Of a stretch of 64,000 bases of DNA, positions 1-9,471 are shown piece by piece. Each line of letters starts with the position of its first letter. Positions within the stretch are counted from its first letter, which is position 1. Below the pieces are notes generated by a model that had not been told where the DNA came from, did not search any database, and worked only from the letters and a program-made list of their open reading frames with translations. Source of the DNA: Streptomyces sp. NRRL F-5122 (GTDB lineage Bacteria; Actinomycetota; Actinomycetes; Streptomycetales; Streptomycetaceae); NCBI RefSeq assembly GCF_001507435.1, contig NZ_LMWH01000048.1:186001-250000 (forward strand). Direction: 5' to 3'. A program made the translations under genes and the position numbers.

Positions 1-132
1 GGCATGGGCTTCATCACCTTCGTGGTGCTGCGCCTGGCCGCAGGCCGCGGTCGTGAGGTCCCGGTCCCGATGTACGCGGTGGCGGCGGTCTTCGGCTTCT
101 ACTACCTGATGCCGGCGCTGGGTCTGACCTGA
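1..132 (+). CDS. NCS2-family nucleobase permease, C-terminal fragment
   Basis: The window opens inside a reading frame that ends in a TGA stop. The 43 visible residues are mostly hydrophobic and contain GMGFITFVVLRL, a charged loop, and a last membrane segment VFGFYYLMPALGL. This layout (penultimate helix, Arg-rich loop, last helix) matches the C-terminus of AzgA-like NCS2 purine permeases, inner-membrane proton symporters for guanine, hypoxanthine or adenine. The start and all substrate-binding helices lie outside the window, so the family call rests only on the tail. Confidence 0.6.
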   Translation, partial: GMGFITFVVLRLAAGRGREVPVPMYAVAAVFGFYYLMPALGLT

Positions 133-174
133 GCCGCCGGGGCGAGGCCCGGCGGCTCGGACGCCTCCGCCGGG

Positions 175-357
175 TCAGGTGACCCCGTAGAAGCGTTCCG
201 TCTCCTCGACGGCGGCGTGGAAGCGCTCGTCGAAGTCATCCCGAGTGAGCGTCCGGACGACATAGTCCTGGACGCTCATTCCTCTTTTCGCGGCATGGTG
301 CCGGAGCCGGTCGAGCAGCTCCCGGTCCACCCGCACACTGAGCACGTCGGTCCCCAT
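175..357 (-). CDS. Small ribbon-helix-helix DNA-binding protein
   Basis: This is a 60-residue protein with an N-terminal strand (VLSVRVDRELLDRL) followed by two helices and the segment AAKRGMSVQDYVVRTL, the pattern of the Arc/CopG ribbon-helix-helix fold. Such proteins act as dimeric repressors or as antitoxins. I see no toxin gene next to it; its neighbours are the permease end and, divergently, a MarR regulator. It is therefore more likely a stand-alone regulator, or an orphan antitoxin-like protein. The short acidic tail could carry a partner-binding function. The target is unknown. Confidence 0.65.
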   Translation of the reverse strand: MGTDVLSVRVDRELLDRLRHHAAKRGMSVQDYVVRTLTRDDFDERFHAAVEETERFYGVT

Positions 358-517
358 GGCTATGAGGGTTGCCGGACCGGGGCGCGCGGTGTGTCACGTT
401 CCGCTGCTGTATCACTCATATGGGTGATGGGTACCGCTCAGGGGTTTTATCGGCCGGCTCGAAGGTGCGGAGAGGGTGACGGCCGGTGTCGCCCGTACGG
501 ACGCGTGCTCGAGTGGT

Positions 518-547
518 CTTTAGAGAAGGTAATGAGTTACGCTAAAG
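518..547. promoter_or_regulatory. Nested dyads before the marR gene (likely MarR operator)
   Basis: An outer perfect repeat CTTTAG (518-523) / CTAAAG (542-547) encloses an inner dyad GTAATGAGTTAC (529-540, GTAA/TTAC arms). The structure ends 3 bases before the ATG of the MarR gene, where an autorepressor would block transcription or initiation. The dyads are seen directly; assigning them to the adjacent MarR protein is inference. Confidence 0.55.
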
Positions 548-550
548 AGC

Positions 551-988
551 ATGGCTGACCTGACCCATGGCGACGACGCTGCCGCCGTGAACGCTCTCCG
601 CTCCGCCGTGATGCGGCTGTCGCGCCGACTCAAGCACCAGCGGGTCGACGAGTCGCTGAGCCCGACCGAGATGTCGGTGCTCGGCACCCTCGCCCGCTGT
701 GGCTCCGCCACGCCCGGCGAGCTCGCTCGCAAGGAGCATGTCCAGCCGCCCTCGATGACCCGCATCGTGGCGCTGCTGGAGAGCAAGGGTCTGGTCCAGC
801 TGGAGCCGCACCCCGAGGACCGGCGCCAGAAGGTGGTCACGCAGACCGAACGGGCCGAGGCGATGCTCGAGGAGAGCCGCCGGAAGCGAAACGCGTTCCT
901 TGCGGGACTGGTCGAGGGTCTGGACGAGGACGAGTGGGCGAAACTCCGCGCCGCCGCCCCCGTCCTGGAGAAGCTCGCGCATCTGTGA
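551..988 (+). CDS. MarR-family transcriptional regulator
   Basis: This 145-residue protein has the MarR winged-helix layout: an N-terminal dimerisation helix, a helix-turn-helix around residues 50-75 (LSPTEMSVLGTLARCG, then TPGELARKEHVQPPSMTRI), and a wing with the hallmark HPEDRRQKVV near residues 90-100. MarR proteins are dimeric repressors released by small phenolic or lipophilic ligands. An MFS exporter follows 56 bases downstream in the same direction, the classical regulator/efflux pairing. It probably regulates itself through the dyads at 518-547. Confidence 0.88.
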   Translation: MADLTHGDDAAAVNALRSAVMRLSRRLKHQRVDESLSPTEMSVLGTLARCGSATPGELARKEHVQPPSMTRIVALLESKGLVQLEPHPEDRRQKVVTQTERAEAMLEESRRKRNAFLAGLVEGLDEDEWAKLRAAAPVLEKLAHL

Positions 989-1044
989 CACGCGGCCCCC
1001 ACCCGCGGCCGTACGACAACCCCATCGCAAGGAGGCGAAATCTT

Positions 1045-2481
1045 TTGAGTTCGGGAACCGGAGCAGCTTCCGCCCCCGCACCAGCCGCCCACGACTCCCC
1101 GTCCGCCCACGACCCCACCGGTGCTCCCCGCAGCCCCGGACGCTCGAAGCCCCCCACGTCCACCACGAACGGCCCCGGGCGGGCCGAGCCCGCCAGGTCC
1201 TCGATGTTCAGCTCGTTGCGCGTGCGGAACTACCGGCTGTTCTTCCTCGGCCAGGTGGTGTCCAACACCGGCACGTGGATGCAGCGCATCGCCCAGGACT
1301 GGCTGGTGCTGAGCCTCACCGGTTCCTCCACCGCCGTCGGTGTCACCACGGCGCTGCAGTTCCTGCCGATGCTGCTCTTCGGCCTGTACGGCGGTGTCCT
1401 CGTCGACCGCCTGCCCAAGCGCCGGACCCTGCTGGTCACGCAGTCGGCCATGGGTGCCACGGGACTTGTCCTCGCCTTCCTGACCCTCACCGGTCACGTC
1501 CAGGTCTGGCACGTCTACCTCGCGGCCTTCGCCGTGGGACTCGCCACGGTCGTCGACAACCCGGCCCGGCAGTCCTTCGTCTCCGAGATGGTCGCCCCCG
1601 GGCAGCTGCAGAACGCGGTCAGCCTGAACTCGGCGAACTTCCAGTCCGCCCGGCTGGTCGGCCCCGCTGTCGCGGGTGTCCTGATCACCGGTGTCGGCAC
1701 GGGCTGGGCCTTTCTGCTCAACGGCGTGTCCTTCCTCGCGCCCATCAGCGGCCTGCTGCTGATGCGCGCCCGGGAGCTGCACGTGGTGGAGCGCGCCCCG
1801 CGCGGCAAGGGCCAGCTCCGTGAAGGACTGCGCTATGTCGCCGGGCGCCCCGAGCTGATCTGGCCGATCGTCCTCGTCGGGTTCATCGGCACCTTCGGCT
1901 TCAACTTCCCGGTCTGGCTCTCGGCCTACGCGGACCATGTCTTCCATGCAGGCGCCGGTGCCTACAGCCTCTTCAACACGCTGATGGCACTCGGTTCGCT
2001 CACCGGCGCGCTGCTCGCCGCCCGGCGCGGTACGGCCCCGCTGCGCCTGCTGATCGCGGCCGCGGCCGCCTTCGGTGTGCTGGAGGTCGTGGCCGCCGTG
2101 GCCCCGTCCCTCTGGCTGTTCGCGCTGCTCATGGTCCCGATAGGGATCTGCGGTCTGACGGTGAACGTCACGGCGAACACCACCGTCCAGATGGGCACGG
2201 ACCCCGCGATGCGCGGCCGAGTCATGGCTCTGTTCATGATGGTCTTCATGGGCGGTACGCCGCTGGGTGCCCCCGTGGTCGGCTGGATCACGGACGCCTA
2301 CGGCGCCCGGATCGGGTTCGCGGTGGGCGGTCTGATCTCGGCCGCGGCGGCCGTGACCATCGGCCTGATCCTGGCGCGGGTCGGCGGCCTGCGCCTGGCC
2401 GTGGGCTGGGACCGCGGGTATCCGCGGGTGCGCTTCGTACCGCGTGCCCAGCGGGAACAGCCGGCGACGGCGTCGGTGTGA
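1045..2481 (+). CDS. MFS transporter, likely drug/siderophore exporter
   Basis: This is a 478-residue membrane protein of the MFS_3 (EntS-like) type with about 12 hydrophobic segments. The core begins at SLRVRNYRLFFLGQVVSNTG, the typical first helix, and the loop after helix 2 carries GGVLVDRLPKRR. I chose the TTG start at 1045 because an ideal AAGGAGG ribosome-binding site lies at 1029-1035, nine bases upstream; the frame stays open back to 934 but would then overlap marR. The first 50 or so residues are Pro/Ser-rich and cytoplasmic. Co-transcription with the MarR regulator suggests ligand-induced efflux. Confidence 0.88.
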   Translation: MSSGTGAASAPAPAAHDSPSAHDPTGAPRSPGRSKPPTSTTNGPGRAEPARSSMFSSLRVRNYRLFFLGQVVSNTGTWMQRIAQDWLVLSLTGSSTAVGVTTALQFLPMLLFGLYGGVLVDRLPKRRTLLVTQSAMGATGLVLAFLTLTGHVQVWHVYLAAFAVGLATVVDNPARQSFVSEMVAPGQLQNAVSLNSANFQSARLVGPAVAGVLITGVGTGWAFLLNGVSFLAPISGLLLMRARELHVVERAPRGKGQLREGLRYVAGRPELIWPIVLVGFIGTFGFNFPVWLSAYADHVFHAGAGAYSLFNTLMALGSLTGALLAARRGTAPLRLLIAAAAAFGVLEVVAAVAPSLWLFALLMVPIGICGLTVNVTANTTVQMGTDPAMRGRVMALFMMVFMGGTPLGAPVVGWITDAYGARIGFAVGGLISAAAAVTIGLILARVGGLRLAVGWDRGYPRVRFVPRAQREQPATASV

Positions 2482-2487
2482 CCGGCC

Positions 2488-2511
2488 GAGGGGCGCCCCA
2501 GGGCGCCCCTC
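2488..2511. terminator. Bidirectional hairpin terminator
   Basis: A perfect 11-bp stem (GAGGGGCGCCC, 2-nt loop, GGGCGCCCCTC) lies between the convergent ends of the MFS gene (plus, ends 2481) and the acetyltransferase gene (minus, ends 2518). It has no T-run, as is usual for Streptomyces terminators. Confidence 0.7.
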
Positions 2512-2517
2512 GCGGTG

Positions 2518-3024
2518 TCACACGCGCTGTGCCAGCACCTGCCCCGGCCACTGGTCCTCGCCGACGGTGAAGGCCTCCGTCCGGGTGAAGCCGTTGCGCT
2601 CGTAGTAGCCGACCAGCTTGCCGTCGTCCCCCGCATAGCAGTCGACCCGCAGCAGACCGACGCCCGCGCGCCGGGCCTCCTCGATCGCGTGGGCGAGAAG
2701 CGCGCTGCCGACACCGCGGCCCGAGAAGCGGTGGTCGGCCGCCAGCAGATGGACATACCGTTCGGGTTCGTCCGCGGGTGCCAGGTAGGCGCCGGGCCCG
2801 TCGGTGAGGGTGAGCGTGCCCGCGGGGACGCCGTCGATCTCCGCGATCCAGGGTTCGCCGCCCGTCACGTACTTGCGCACGGTCTCCTCGCCTCTGGGCA
2901 GCTCGGACCAGGGCCGGGTGCCCCACTGCCGGGTGCGTCCCTGTGAGACGAGCCACGCGACCGCTCCGTCGAGCAGACCGAGGATCACGGGGATGTCGTC
3001 GGTGGTGCCTTTGCGTATCAGCAT
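2518..3024 (-). CDS. GNAT-family N-acetyltransferase
   Basis: This is a 168-residue single-domain GNAT protein. It starts with the strand LIRKGTTDDIPVILGLLD, and the acetyl-CoA pyrophosphate-binding motif A appears as HRFSGRGVGSALLAHAI near residues 100-118. The final motif B (YYERNGFTRTE) precedes a short C-terminus. GNAT enzymes move the acetyl group of acetyl-CoA to an amine; the substrate cannot be read from the sequence. The gene is divergent from the RNA phosphodiesterase gene with only 50 bases between starts. Confidence 0.85.
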   Translation of the reverse strand: MLIRKGTTDDIPVILGLLDGAVAWLVSQGRTRQWGTRPWSELPRGEETVRKYVTGGEPWIAEIDGVPAGTLTLTDGPGAYLAPADEPERYVHLLAADHRFSGRGVGSALLAHAIEEARRAGVGLLRVDCYAGDDGKLVGYYERNGFTRTEAFTVGEDQWPGQVLAQRV

Positions 3025-3074
3025 CCCCCATGATGACGGTGGCCGAGTGATCCGTTCCCTGGAAGGGTGAGGTC

Positions 3075-3647
3075 ATGAGACTCTTCGCCGCGGTGCTGCC
3101 GCCTGACGAAGCGATCCGTGAACTCGCCTCCACCGTCCATGCGTTGGATCGTCTGCCGGGGGCGGACGGGATGCGCTGGACGGCACGGCCCGGTTGGCAC
3201 TTCACGCTCGCGTTCTACGGCGAGGTGGACGAGGAGGTCGTACCGGATCTGTCCGAGCGGCTGGCGCGGGCGGCCCGGCGCACCGAGCCGTTCCGGCTGT
3301 CCCTGCACAGAGGCGGACGTTTCGGCGGCCGGGCGTTGTGGGTGGGGGCGTCGGGGGACGTCGCCGCCATGGGGCTGCTCGCCGACCGTGCCGAGTCCGC
3401 GGGCCGGAAGGCGGGCGTGGAGACGGGGGAGCACCGCTCCTACCGCCCTCATCTGACGCTGGCCCGCAGCAGCCGGGGGGCCGCGGACTTCCGGCCGTAC
3501 GTCGCGGCGCTCGAGGTGTTCGCGGGACGGGAGTGGACGGTCGGGGAGCTGAGCCTCGTCCGCAGCAGGCTGCCGAGGTCGGGGGTGCCGGGGGAGCAGC
3601 CGCGCTACGAGACGGTGGGCCGATGGGGGCTCGGGGCAGACGGATGA
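3075..3647 (+). CDS. thpR: RNA 2',3'-cyclic phosphodiesterase (2'-5' RNA ligase family)
   Basis: This 190-residue protein belongs to the two-histidine (2H) phosphoesterase superfamily. Both catalytic HxTx motifs are present: HFTL near residue 41 and HLTL near residue 121. The N-terminus MRLFAAVLPPDE is typical of ThpR. The enzyme opens 2',3'-cyclic phosphates on RNA ends to 2'-phosphates and can catalyse reversible 2'-5' ligation in vitro. Its length fits the family. A tiny membrane-peptide frame follows 23 bases downstream. Confidence 0.9.
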   Translation: MRLFAAVLPPDEAIRELASTVHALDRLPGADGMRWTARPGWHFTLAFYGEVDEEVVPDLSERLARAARRTEPFRLSLHRGGRFGGRALWVGASGDVAAMGLLADRAESAGRKAGVETGEHRSYRPHLTLARSSRGAADFRPYVAALEVFAGREWTVGELSLVRSRLPRSGVPGEQPRYETVGRWGLGADG

Positions 3648-3670
3648 CGGGGCCCGGTTAGTCTCGATAC

Positions 3671-3760
3671 GTGGACCCGAAGACCCGTAACCGGATCATG
3701 GCCGGTGTGCTCGTGCTGATGTTCGCGGTGGTGGCGATGGCCGCGGCGATCGGAAAGTAG
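3671..3760 (+). CDS. Small single-span membrane peptide (29 aa)
   Basis: A GTG-started frame encodes a basic N-terminus MDPKTRNR followed by one hydrophobic helix (IMAGVLVLMFAVVAMAAAIG) and a final Lys, and stops at TAG. The layout is that of a genuine one-helix membrane microprotein, and a strong terminator follows within 40 bases. Its position right after thpR suggests co-transcription. The function is unknown. The alternative is a chance hydrophobic frame, but the start, the charge asymmetry and the terminator together make a gene more likely. Confidence 0.55.
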   Translation: MDPKTRNRIMAGVLVLMFAVVAMAAAIGK

Positions 3761-3795
3761 CCCTCCGCGACGACCCCTTCCTTGTGACGCAGGAC

Positions 3796-3836
3796 GTCCC
3801 GGCCTGCCCGGAAGACTCTTCCGGGCAGGCCGGGAC
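3796..3836. terminator. Very strong bidirectional terminator
   Basis: A perfect 19-bp stem (3796-3814 with 3818-3836) with a 3-nt loop lies between the convergent microprotein gene and the aldo/keto reductase gene. The stem begins GTCCCGGCCTGCCCGGAAG. Confidence 0.85.
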
Positions 3837-3872
3837 GACCTCAGGACCAGGACCGGCCGGGGCAGCGCCTGC

Positions 3873-4865
3873 CTACCAGGCGAAGGCCTCCGGCGAGGGG
3901 CCGGGACCGGGGAAGATCTCGTCGAGACCGTCCAGGACCTCCTGCGAGAGCTCCAGCTCGACGGCCCGCAGTGCCGACTCCAGCTGCTCGGCGGTGCGCG
4001 GGCCGACGATGGGGCCGGTGACCCCGGGGCGGGTCAGCAGCCAGGCCAGGGCGGCCTCACCGGGGTCGATCCCGTGCTTGTCGAGCAGGTCCTCGTAGGC
4101 CTGGATCTGCGCCCGGGCGCCGGGGTCGGCGAGGGTCTCGGCGGCGCGGCCGGTGGCACGGCGGCCACCCGCGATCTCCTTCTTGACGACGCCGCCCAGC
4201 AGCCCGCCCTGGAGCGGCGACCACGGGATGACACCGAGGCCGTAGTCCTGGGCTGCCGGGATGACCTCCATCTCGGCGCGACGCTCGGCGAGGTTGTAGA
4301 GGCACTGCTCGCTGACCAGGCCGATGGTGCCGTTGCGCCGGGCCGCGATCTCGTTGGCCTGGGCGATCTTGTAACCGGGGAAGTTGCTGGACCCGACGTA
4401 GAGGATCTTTCCCTGCTGCACCAGCACGTCGATGGCCTGCCAGATCTCCTCGAAGGGGGTCCGGCGGTCGATGTGGTGGAACTGGTACAGGTCGATGTAG
4501 TCGGTCTGCAGCCGTTTGAGGCTGGCGTCGACCGCCCTGCGGATGTTGAGGGCGGAGAGCTTGTCGTGATTGGGCCAGGCGTCGCCGGCCGCGGCCATGT
4601 TGCCGTACACCTTGGTGGCGAGGACGACCTTGTCGCGCCGGTCGCCGCCCTTGGCGAACCAGTTGCCGACGATCTTCTCGGTACGGCCCTTGTTATCGGG
4701 CCCGCCGTAGACGTTGGCGGTGTCGAAGAAGTTGACACCCGCGTCCAGCGCCGCGTCCATGATCGCGTGACTGTCCGCTTCGTCGGTCTGCGGGCCGAAG
4801 TTCATGGTCCCGAGGACGAGGCGGCTGACCTTGAGTCCTGTGCGTCCGAGCTGCGTGTACTTCAT
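3873..4865 (-). CDS. Aldo/keto reductase
   Basis: This is a 330-residue (alpha/beta)8-barrel NADPH-dependent oxidoreductase. The start MKYTQLGRTGLKVSRLVLGT is typical, followed by FFDTANVYGG near residues 46-55 with the catalytic Asp and Tyr, LATKVYG with the catalytic Lys, and QFHHIDRRTPFEE with the catalytic His. Near the C-terminus GPRTAEQLESAL helps bind NADP. The protein is of the YajO/YhdN type and reduces aldehydes or ketones; the substrate is unknown. It is transcribed alone on the minus strand. Confidence 0.9.
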   Translation of the reverse strand: MKYTQLGRTGLKVSRLVLGTMNFGPQTDEADSHAIMDAALDAGVNFFDTANVYGGPDNKGRTEKIVGNWFAKGGDRRDKVVLATKVYGNMAAAGDAWPNHDKLSALNIRRAVDASLKRLQTDYIDLYQFHHIDRRTPFEEIWQAIDVLVQQGKILYVGSSNFPGYKIAQANEIAARRNGTIGLVSEQCLYNLAERRAEMEVIPAAQDYGLGVIPWSPLQGGLLGGVVKKEIAGGRRATGRAAETLADPGARAQIQAYEDLLDKHGIDPGEAALAWLLTRPGVTGPIVGPRTAEQLESALRAVELELSQEVLDGLDEIFPGPGPSPEAFAW

Positions 4866-5010
4866 GACTGCCCAGCCAACGGCGTGGAGTGCGCTCTAGG
4901 CAAGGGGGATGATCGCCGCCCGGGCCGGCCGCGGGGGAACACATCCGTTCCCGGGGTGAGTCCGACGGGGTCCGGTTGCCGCGCGGTGACCGGCGCACGC
5001 CGGGATACGG

Positions 5011-5694
5011 TCAGGCCGATTCGGCGTCGTACTCCTCGCACAGTCCCCACCCCTGGCACATCGCGTCCGCGAACGCGGCCGCGATCTTGTGCTCGCCGCT
5101 CGCGTTCGGGTGAGTGCCGTCGTAGGTGTCGTGGTGGATGTCGTACGACGGCGGCACCGAGGTCAGCAGGAGCGGCGAGCGGGGCTCGTCCAGGTCCGCC
5201 ACCGCCTTCGCCAGGAGTTCGTTGAAAAGGGCCACCTCGGTCCCGAACTCGGCGTCCTCCTGCGCCCGGATGTTGGGGATCACGGGGAGCAGAACCATGT
5301 GGATGCGCGGGTCGGCGGTCCGTGCCCGGGTGACGAACTCCTCCACGTTCTTCGCGGTTTGCTCCGCGTTCGTGTAGAAACCCAGGTCGATCAGGCCGAG
5401 CGAGACCAGAAGGACGTCCGCCCGTGACTCGCGCACGGCGTCGGCGATCAGCGGCGCCATGTGGATCCAGCCCTCGCCCCAGCCCGCCAGATGGGCGCGG
5501 GGGAAGGCGGGCTCGGCGTACTCGTACGACGTCGGCGCGTCCGCGGCCTTGTCGTACAGCGTCTCGCGCGGTCCGACCAGCGTGAACGGGCCGTCGTACG
5601 TCGCGCACAGATGGCGCCACAGCCGGTGACGCCATGTGTGTTCGCCCGCGCTGCCGATCGTCATGGAGTCGCCTACGGGCATAAGCCTGAGCAT
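5011..5694 (-). CDS. SGNH/GDSL-type hydrolase
   Basis: The protein starts MLRLMPVGDSMTIGSAGEHT, in which GDS is block I with the nucleophilic Ser of SGNH esterases. Block V is seen near the C-terminus as DGTHPNASGEHK with the catalytic Asp and His. Block III is present in weak form (SLGLIDLGFYTN). There is no signal peptide, so it probably acts in the cytoplasm, as a lipase, esterase or carbohydrate deacetylase. The frame stays open upstream to 5748, but the block I spacing favours the start at 5694, which gives 227 residues. Confidence 0.82.
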   Translation of the reverse strand: MLRLMPVGDSMTIGSAGEHTWRHRLWRHLCATYDGPFTLVGPRETLYDKAADAPTSYEYAEPAFPRAHLAGWGEGWIHMAPLIADAVRESRADVLLVSLGLIDLGFYTNAEQTAKNVEEFVTRARTADPRIHMVLLPVIPNIRAQEDAEFGTEVALFNELLAKAVADLDEPRSPLLLTSVPPSYDIHHDTYDGTHPNASGEHKIAAAFADAMCQGWGLCEEYDAESA

Positions 5695-5834
5695 CCGCTC
5701 ATCATGGACGATCGCCGCGGGACGCAGGGCGGACGTATGGGGCGGCACGGTGTGAGGATCGACACGCCCGTCCGCGGGCCGCCGTCCGGATCGACGGGCC
5801 GGTGGACCACAGGCTCGGATGGCAGGCTTGGGGC

Positions 5835-6818
5835 ATGCGTCGATCGCTCGTGTTCCTCTCCGGGGCCCTACTCATCGGTGCGCTCGCCGCGCCCGCGTCC
5901 GCCGCCGACGACGGCGGCTTCACCATCAAGGACCCCCGGATCACCGAGTCCAGCGGGCTCGCCGCCTCCCGTCTGCACCCCGGGATCTATTGGACCCACA
6001 ACGACAGCGACGACGGGCCGTATCTCTATGCCGTGGACGGCCGCACCGGGAAGACCGTCGCCACGATCACCCTGCGCGGCGTCGGCACCCCCCGTGACGT
6101 CGAGGCCGTCTCCATCGGGCCGGGGAACCAGATCTACGTCGGCGACATCGGAGACAACCTCGGCGGTTCCTGGCCGTACGTCTGGATCTACAAGCTGCCC
6201 GAACCCAAGGTGCTCCAGGACCAGACGATCCGTGCCACCCAGTACGTGGTGAAGTACTCGAACGGGGCACGGGACGCGGAGTCGCTGGTGGTGCACCCCA
6301 AGACCGGGCGGGTGTACATCATCGACAAGAAGGAGGACGGCGGGCATCTCTACGAGGGCCCGGCGCAGCTGTCCCCCACCGGGACGAACGTCTTCCGGCC
6401 CGTCGCCCCCGTCGACCTGTGGGCCACCGACGCCGCCTTCTCCCCCGACGGCGGCCAGCTCGCCGTACGCGGCTACTTCGGCGGCATCGCGTACGAGTGG
6501 AACGGCGGTCGGATCAAGCGGCAGGGCCGGCTCGATGTGCCCCTGCAACAGCAGGGCGAGTCCGTCACGTACACGGCCGACGGGTCGAAGCTCCTCTACG
6601 GCAGTGAGGGGACCGACAGCCAGGTGAAGGCCGAGAGCGTGCCCTACGGCGGGAGTGGCGACTCCAAGTCGCCGTCCGGGAAGGGGAGTCAACCCGCCGG
6701 GGCCGACGGCGGGTCGACCCCGAAGGCCGACTACAGGATCGGCGCACTGGCCCTCGCCGTGGGCCTCGCCCTCGTCTTCGGCATCAAGAGACTGCTGCGT
6801 CGCGATCCGCGCCGGTGA
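5835..6818 (+). CDS. Secreted, membrane-anchored beta-propeller-like protein
   Basis: The frame opens with MRRSLVFLSGALLIGALAAPASAAD, a Sec signal peptide with a likely cleavage after ASA. The body has repeated strands with Gly/Asp turns (YLYAVDGRTGKTVATITLRG, QIYVGDIGDNLGG, RVYIIDKKEDGG, AAFSPDGGQLAVRGYFGG) that look like propeller blades. After a Ser/Gly/Lys-rich linker a C-terminal helix (IGALALAVGLALVFGIK) plus basic RLLRRDPRR would anchor the domain outside the membrane. The start at 5835 was chosen for the signal peptide; 5802 is also open. The exact function is unknown; a sugar or phytate esterase-like role is only a guess. Confidence 0.75.
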   Translation: MRRSLVFLSGALLIGALAAPASAADDGGFTIKDPRITESSGLAASRLHPGIYWTHNDSDDGPYLYAVDGRTGKTVATITLRGVGTPRDVEAVSIGPGNQIYVGDIGDNLGGSWPYVWIYKLPEPKVLQDQTIRATQYVVKYSNGARDAESLVVHPKTGRVYIIDKKEDGGHLYEGPAQLSPTGTNVFRPVAPVDLWATDAAFSPDGGQLAVRGYFGGIAYEWNGGRIKRQGRLDVPLQQQGESVTYTADGSKLLYGSEGTDSQVKAESVPYGGSGDSKSPSGKGSQPAGADGGSTPKADYRIGALALAVGLALVFGIKRLLRRDPRR

Positions 6819-6836
6819 CGGGACGCAGACACGGGC

Positions 6837-6868
6837 GAGGGGCGCCCGGTGTGAACCGGGCGCCCCTC
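6837..6868. terminator. Bidirectional hairpin terminator
   Basis: A perfect 14-bp stem (6837-6850 with 6855-6868) and a GTGA loop separate the convergent propeller gene and serC. Confidence 0.8.
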
Positions 6869-6890
6869 GGCGACGTGGACGGCGGGAAGG

Positions 6891-8138
<1,248 letters not shown>

Positions 8139-9362
8139 CTACGGGGTCAGCCGCACCGGCAGCTCGAAGAGGTCGTTCTGGGTCACCACCGGCTTGTGGC
8201 GCAGTTCGCTCACCGGGACCGCCAGGTCCAGGTCGGGGAAACGTCCGTAGAGGGCCGGCAGCGCCACCGCCGCCTCCAGCCGGGACAGGGCCGCCCCGGG
8301 GCACACATGCGGACCGTGACCGAAGGAGATGTGCCGGTTCTTTGTTTCCCGGGTGATGTCGAAGACGCCCGCGGACGGTCCGTGCGCCTTCTCGTCCCGG
8401 CCGATCGCGCCGTAGGACACGATCAGCGCGTCGCCCGCCGGGAGGATCCGGTCGCCGACCGGGACGTCCTCGGTGGCGAACCGGATCAGGACATGAGAGG
8501 TCGGGGTGGAGTGGCGCAGGGTCTCCTCGACCACCGCGGACCACTCGGCCGCACCGCTCAGCACCTGGGCGCGCTGCTCGGGGTGGGCCGACAGGTTGAC
8601 CACCGCGTTGACGATCAGCGAGATCGTCGTCTCGTGGCCCGCGGCCACCATCAACTGGAGGGTGGAGACGATCTCCTGGTCGGTGAGGCGGTCGCCGTTC
8701 GCGGAGGCCTCGATGAGGGCGGAGGTCAGGTCGTCGCCGGGGACGGCACGCTTGGCCGCGACGGTGTCGGCCATGATCCCCGCGAGTCCGGTGAGGGTCG
8801 CGAGGACCTCCTCGGGCGGCGTCTGTGTCGAGAAGAACTTCTCGAACAGCTCCTTGAGGCGCGGCAGTCGGGACTCCTCGATGCCCATCAGATCGGCGAC
8901 GACGTACATCGGCAGCGGATAGGCGAACTCCGCCTTGAGGTCGACCGTGCCGCCGTCCGTGGGCAGCCGGTCGAGCAGACCCTCCGTCAGTTTCGTGATG
9001 CGCTCCCGCATCTCCTCCACCCGTCGTGGCGTCAGCGCCTGCGCGACCAGTGCGCGCAGCCGCCGGTGGTCGGCTCCGTCGACGGTGAGCATGGACCGGC
9101 CCGGGTTGGCGAGGCCGATCAGTGGCCAGTCGGGCGCGATCTCACCGCGCTGCCAGGCGCCCCACACGGTGATGTCCTTGACCAGCCGCGGGTCCGTCAG
9201 CAGTTGTCTGGCCTCGGCGTGGTGCGTGACCGCCCACACGGGAACGCCGCCGGGCAGCACCACGGCGGCGAGCGGGCCCGCCTCCCGCAACCGGGCGCTC
9301 TCGGCGTCCAGATCGCGGACGAAGGGGTCCAGGTCTATGGGGGGTCTTTCGGTAGTGGTCAT
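8139..9362 (-). CDS. Cytochrome P450
   Basis: This is a 407-residue soluble bacterial P450. The I-helix oxygen-activation motif reads AAGHETTI, the K-helix ExxR is EETLR, and the heme loop is FGHGPHVCPGAAL with Cys354 as the thiolate ligand. All key residues are intact. The start MTTTERPPIDLDPF at 9362 gives the usual length, although the frame is open further upstream. It is divergent from the FAD/Fe-S oxidoreductase with a 109-base shared promoter region. No ferredoxin or ferredoxin reductase gene is next to it, so electron partners must lie elsewhere. Substrate unknown. Confidence 0.92.
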   Translation of the reverse strand: MTTTERPPIDLDPFVRDLDAESARLREAGPLAAVVLPGGVPVWAVTHHAEARQLLTDPRLVKDITVWGAWQRGEIAPDWPLIGLANPGRSMLTVDGADHRRLRALVAQALTPRRVEEMRERITKLTEGLLDRLPTDGGTVDLKAEFAYPLPMYVVADLMGIEESRLPRLKELFEKFFSTQTPPEEVLATLTGLAGIMADTVAAKRAVPGDDLTSALIEASANGDRLTDQEIVSTLQLMVAAGHETTISLIVNAVVNLSAHPEQRAQVLSGAAEWSAVVEETLRHSTPTSHVLIRFATEDVPVGDRILPAGDALIVSYGAIGRDEKAHGPSAGVFDITRETKNRHISFGHGPHVCPGAALSRLEAAVALPALYGRFPDLDLAVPVSELRHKPVVTQNDLFELPVRLTP

Positions 9363-9471
9363 GCGGAGGGGCTTCCAGGCCGAGGGGTGGGCGCAAACCT
9401 CCTCGGCGTTGCCGTCCGGCCCACGCCGCCACGGGACCGTTCGGCGGGCCGTCCGGATGCATCCTGGGAGC

